In this document: positions 62,728-64,000 of the stretch, piece after piece | Layout: each line of letters begins with the position of its first letter | How positions within the stretch are numbered: the stretch's first letter is position 1 | Origin: RFTU01 sp049423145 | Lineage (GTDB): Bacteria; Pseudomonadota; Gammaproteobacteria; Burkholderiales; Burkholderiaceae_C | NCBI GenBank assembly: GCA_049423145.1 | Contig: JBMSQF010000001.1 | Span: 1-64,000 of the forward strand | Direction: 5' to 3' | DNA: 64,000 nucleotides | Program-made: the position numbers and the translations under genes | The notes under the pieces: generated by a model | What the model saw: only the letters and a program-made list of their open reading frames with translations | Database searches by the model: none | Told to the model about the DNA's origin: nothing

Positions 62728-64000
62728 ATGAGCCGTTGCTTGGTATGGCTCAAGCGCGATCTGCGACTGCATGACCATGCGCCATTGGCCGCGGCCGTGC
62801 AGGGGCCCGCCGCTGCGCTGTGGATCTTCGAACCGGAGTGGTTGAACAGCCCGGAGTTTCATCCGCGGCAATGGGCTTTTGCGCGCGCCTGCATCGCGTC
62901 CATGCGGCGGCAGTTGGCGGGACGCGGCCTGCCGCTGTTGGTGCGCGTCGGGTCTGCGGTTGCGGTGCTCCGCGAACTGCATGCACAGCACGGCTTCGAT
63001 CGCTTGCTCAGCCACGAGGAGACGGGGCCGGGCTGGACCTATGAGCGCGACCGGGCCGTGGGGGCTTGGTGCCGCGACCGCGGCGTGATCTGGCAGGAGT
63101 GGTCCCAACACGGCGTGGTCCGGCGCCTGCGCAGCCGCAGCGGCTGGGCATCGCGATGGACGGCCCGTATGGACGCCGCGCTGGTGGAAACGCCCCGTGC
63201 CTGGACACCCTGGATCGGGGTCGATGAGGGTGAACTGCCGGCCGACCACGACGCGCCCGTTCATGCCGTCGGCGGTGAGGCGGCCGGCTTCGCCTTGTTG
63301 GAGGATTTCCTGCGGGGCCGTGGCCGTGGCTATCGGCGATCCTTGTCGAGTCCCTTGACGGCCGAGTCGGGTTGCAGCCGCATCAGCGCACACCTGGCCT
63401 TTGGGGCCTTGAGCCTGCGCTGGGTACACCAACGCACCGAGGCGGCCATTGCCGCTGCGCGGGAGAACGGCGACCGGGCGCTGTCCTCGGGTCTGCGCGG
63501 GTTTGCCGGTCGATTGCGCTGGCACTGCCACTTCATGCAAAAGCTGGAGTCCGAGCCCGCGATCGAGTTTCGCCACTTCGCCCGTTCCTGCGATGGGCTG
63601 CGTCCTGGTGAAGACAAGCCCGAGGCACCGGTCTGGGGCCCCACGCAGGCGGCTCGGCTGCAGGCCTGGTGCGATGGTCAGACGGGCTTTCCGATGGTGG
63701 ATGCCTGCATGCGCAGCCTCAATGCCACCGGTTGGTTGAACTTTCGAATGCGCGCGATGCTGGTGAGCTTTGCGTCCTACCATCTGTGGTTGCACTGGCG
63801 ACGCACCGGGCTGCACTTGGCGCGCCAGTTCACGGATTTCGAGGCCGGCATCCACTGGAGCCAGATGCAGATGCAAAGCGGCACCACGGGCATCAACACG
63901 CTGAGGATCTATTCGCCCACCAAGCAGGCGCTGGACCAGGACCCGCAGGGCGCGTTCATCCGTCGCTGGGTGCCGGAGCTGGCGGCGGTGCCCTTGGCCT
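62728..64000 (+). CDS. Cryptochrome/deoxyribodipyrimidine photolyase family protein (cut by the right edge)
   Basis: The first 424 codons are visible. MSRCLVWLKRDLRLHDHAPL begins the antenna domain; the C-terminal FAD domain has FAGRLRWHCHFMQKLE, GFPMVDACMRSLNATGWLNFRMRAM, and INTLRIYSPTKQ. These fit light-driven repair or blue-light sensing; I cannot tell repair from signalling. The end is beyond the window. Confidence 0.9.
   Translation, partial: MSRCLVWLKRDLRLHDHAPLAAAVQGPAAALWIFEPEWLNSPEFHPRQWAFARACIASMRRQLAGRGLPLLVRVGSAVAVLRELHAQHGFDRLLSHEETGPGWTYERDRAVGAWCRDRGVIWQEWSQHGVVRRLRSRSGWASRWTARMDAALVETPRAWTPWIGVDEGELPADHDAPVHAVGGEAAGFALLEDFLRGRGRGYRRSLSSPLTAESGCSRISAHLAFGALSLRWVHQRTEAAIAAARENGDRALSSGLRGFAGRLRWHCHFMQKLESEPAIEFRHFARSCDGLRPGEDKPEAPVWGPTQAARLQAWCDGQTGFPMVDACMRSLNATGWLNFRMRAMLVSFASYHLWLHWRRTGLHLARQFTDFEAGIHWSQMQMQSGTTGINTLRIYSPTKQALDQDPQGAFIRRWVPELAAVPLA

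Overview
The window looks like a chromosome segment of a GC-rich betaproteobacterium, most likely Burkholderiales and probably Comamonadaceae-like. This is inferred from codon bias, the protein families present and the absence of phage or conjugative genes; no 16S rRNA gene is present to confirm it. Coding density is very high. Genes lie on both strands in short operons with many 4-bp stop/start overlaps. One tRNA gene (Arg, anticodon CCG) is present. I found no CRISPR array, insertion sequence, integrase or plasmid origin.

Layout. 1-7.1 kb: the 5' part of oxyR, panB-panC for pantothenate, recG, then queA-tgt for queuosine tRNA modification. 7.1-15 kb: rlmJ and a run of small genes (His/Gly-rich secreted protein, cupin, flavin reductase-like protein, maleylacetoacetate isomerase, Old Yellow Enzyme, MOSC protein, DUF2721 membrane protein, VOC, SnoaL-like, hotdog thioesterase, PNPOx-like). 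15-24.5 kb: pckG, two UPF0149 proteins flanking a metallophosphoesterase and a universal stress protein, mmsA, phoX and an SDR. 24.5-34.1 kb: two unknown exported proteins, then a TetR-type regulator followed by a complete RND efflux operon (outer membrane factor, adaptor, pump), translationally coupled to a secreted M28 peptidase.

34.1-43.4 kb is the most distinctive part: a divergent catabolic locus. Leftward, an IclR regulator is followed by an acyl-CoA synthetase, a MaoC-type hydratase and a glutaryl-CoA dehydrogenase-like enzyme. Rightward are a metallo-beta-lactamase-fold protein with an altered metal motif, an MhpA-like FAD monooxygenase, a DUF2783 protein and fumarylacetoacetase. No ring-cleavage dioxygenase lies in the locus. 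A maleylacetoacetate isomerase is about 28 kb away in the same window, which suggests part of a homogentisate-type or related aromatic pathway.

43.4-50.2 kb: an N-formylglutamate amidohydrolase-like gene, a five-gene oligopeptide ABC transporter and the tRNA. 50.2-59.4 kb: a membrane-anchored cytochrome c5, a leftward operon with ilvE, a zinc-finger protein, purU, a SnoaL-like protein and a YheT-like hydrolase, then a family-25 glycosyltransferase, radA, arfB and alr. 59.4-64 kb: a DedA protein, an EamA exporter, glutathione peroxidase, an aromatic aminotransferase and a photolyase/cryptochrome cut by the right edge.

Several short palindromes with a GGGGTCTGACCCC core (near 2.6 and 10.4 kb, with a degenerate relative near 15.2 kb) are dispersed between genes and resemble REP-type elements. 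Candidate operators are proposed upstream of the IclR-controlled operon and at the TetR gene. A hairpin overlaps the start codon of the gene after pckG.
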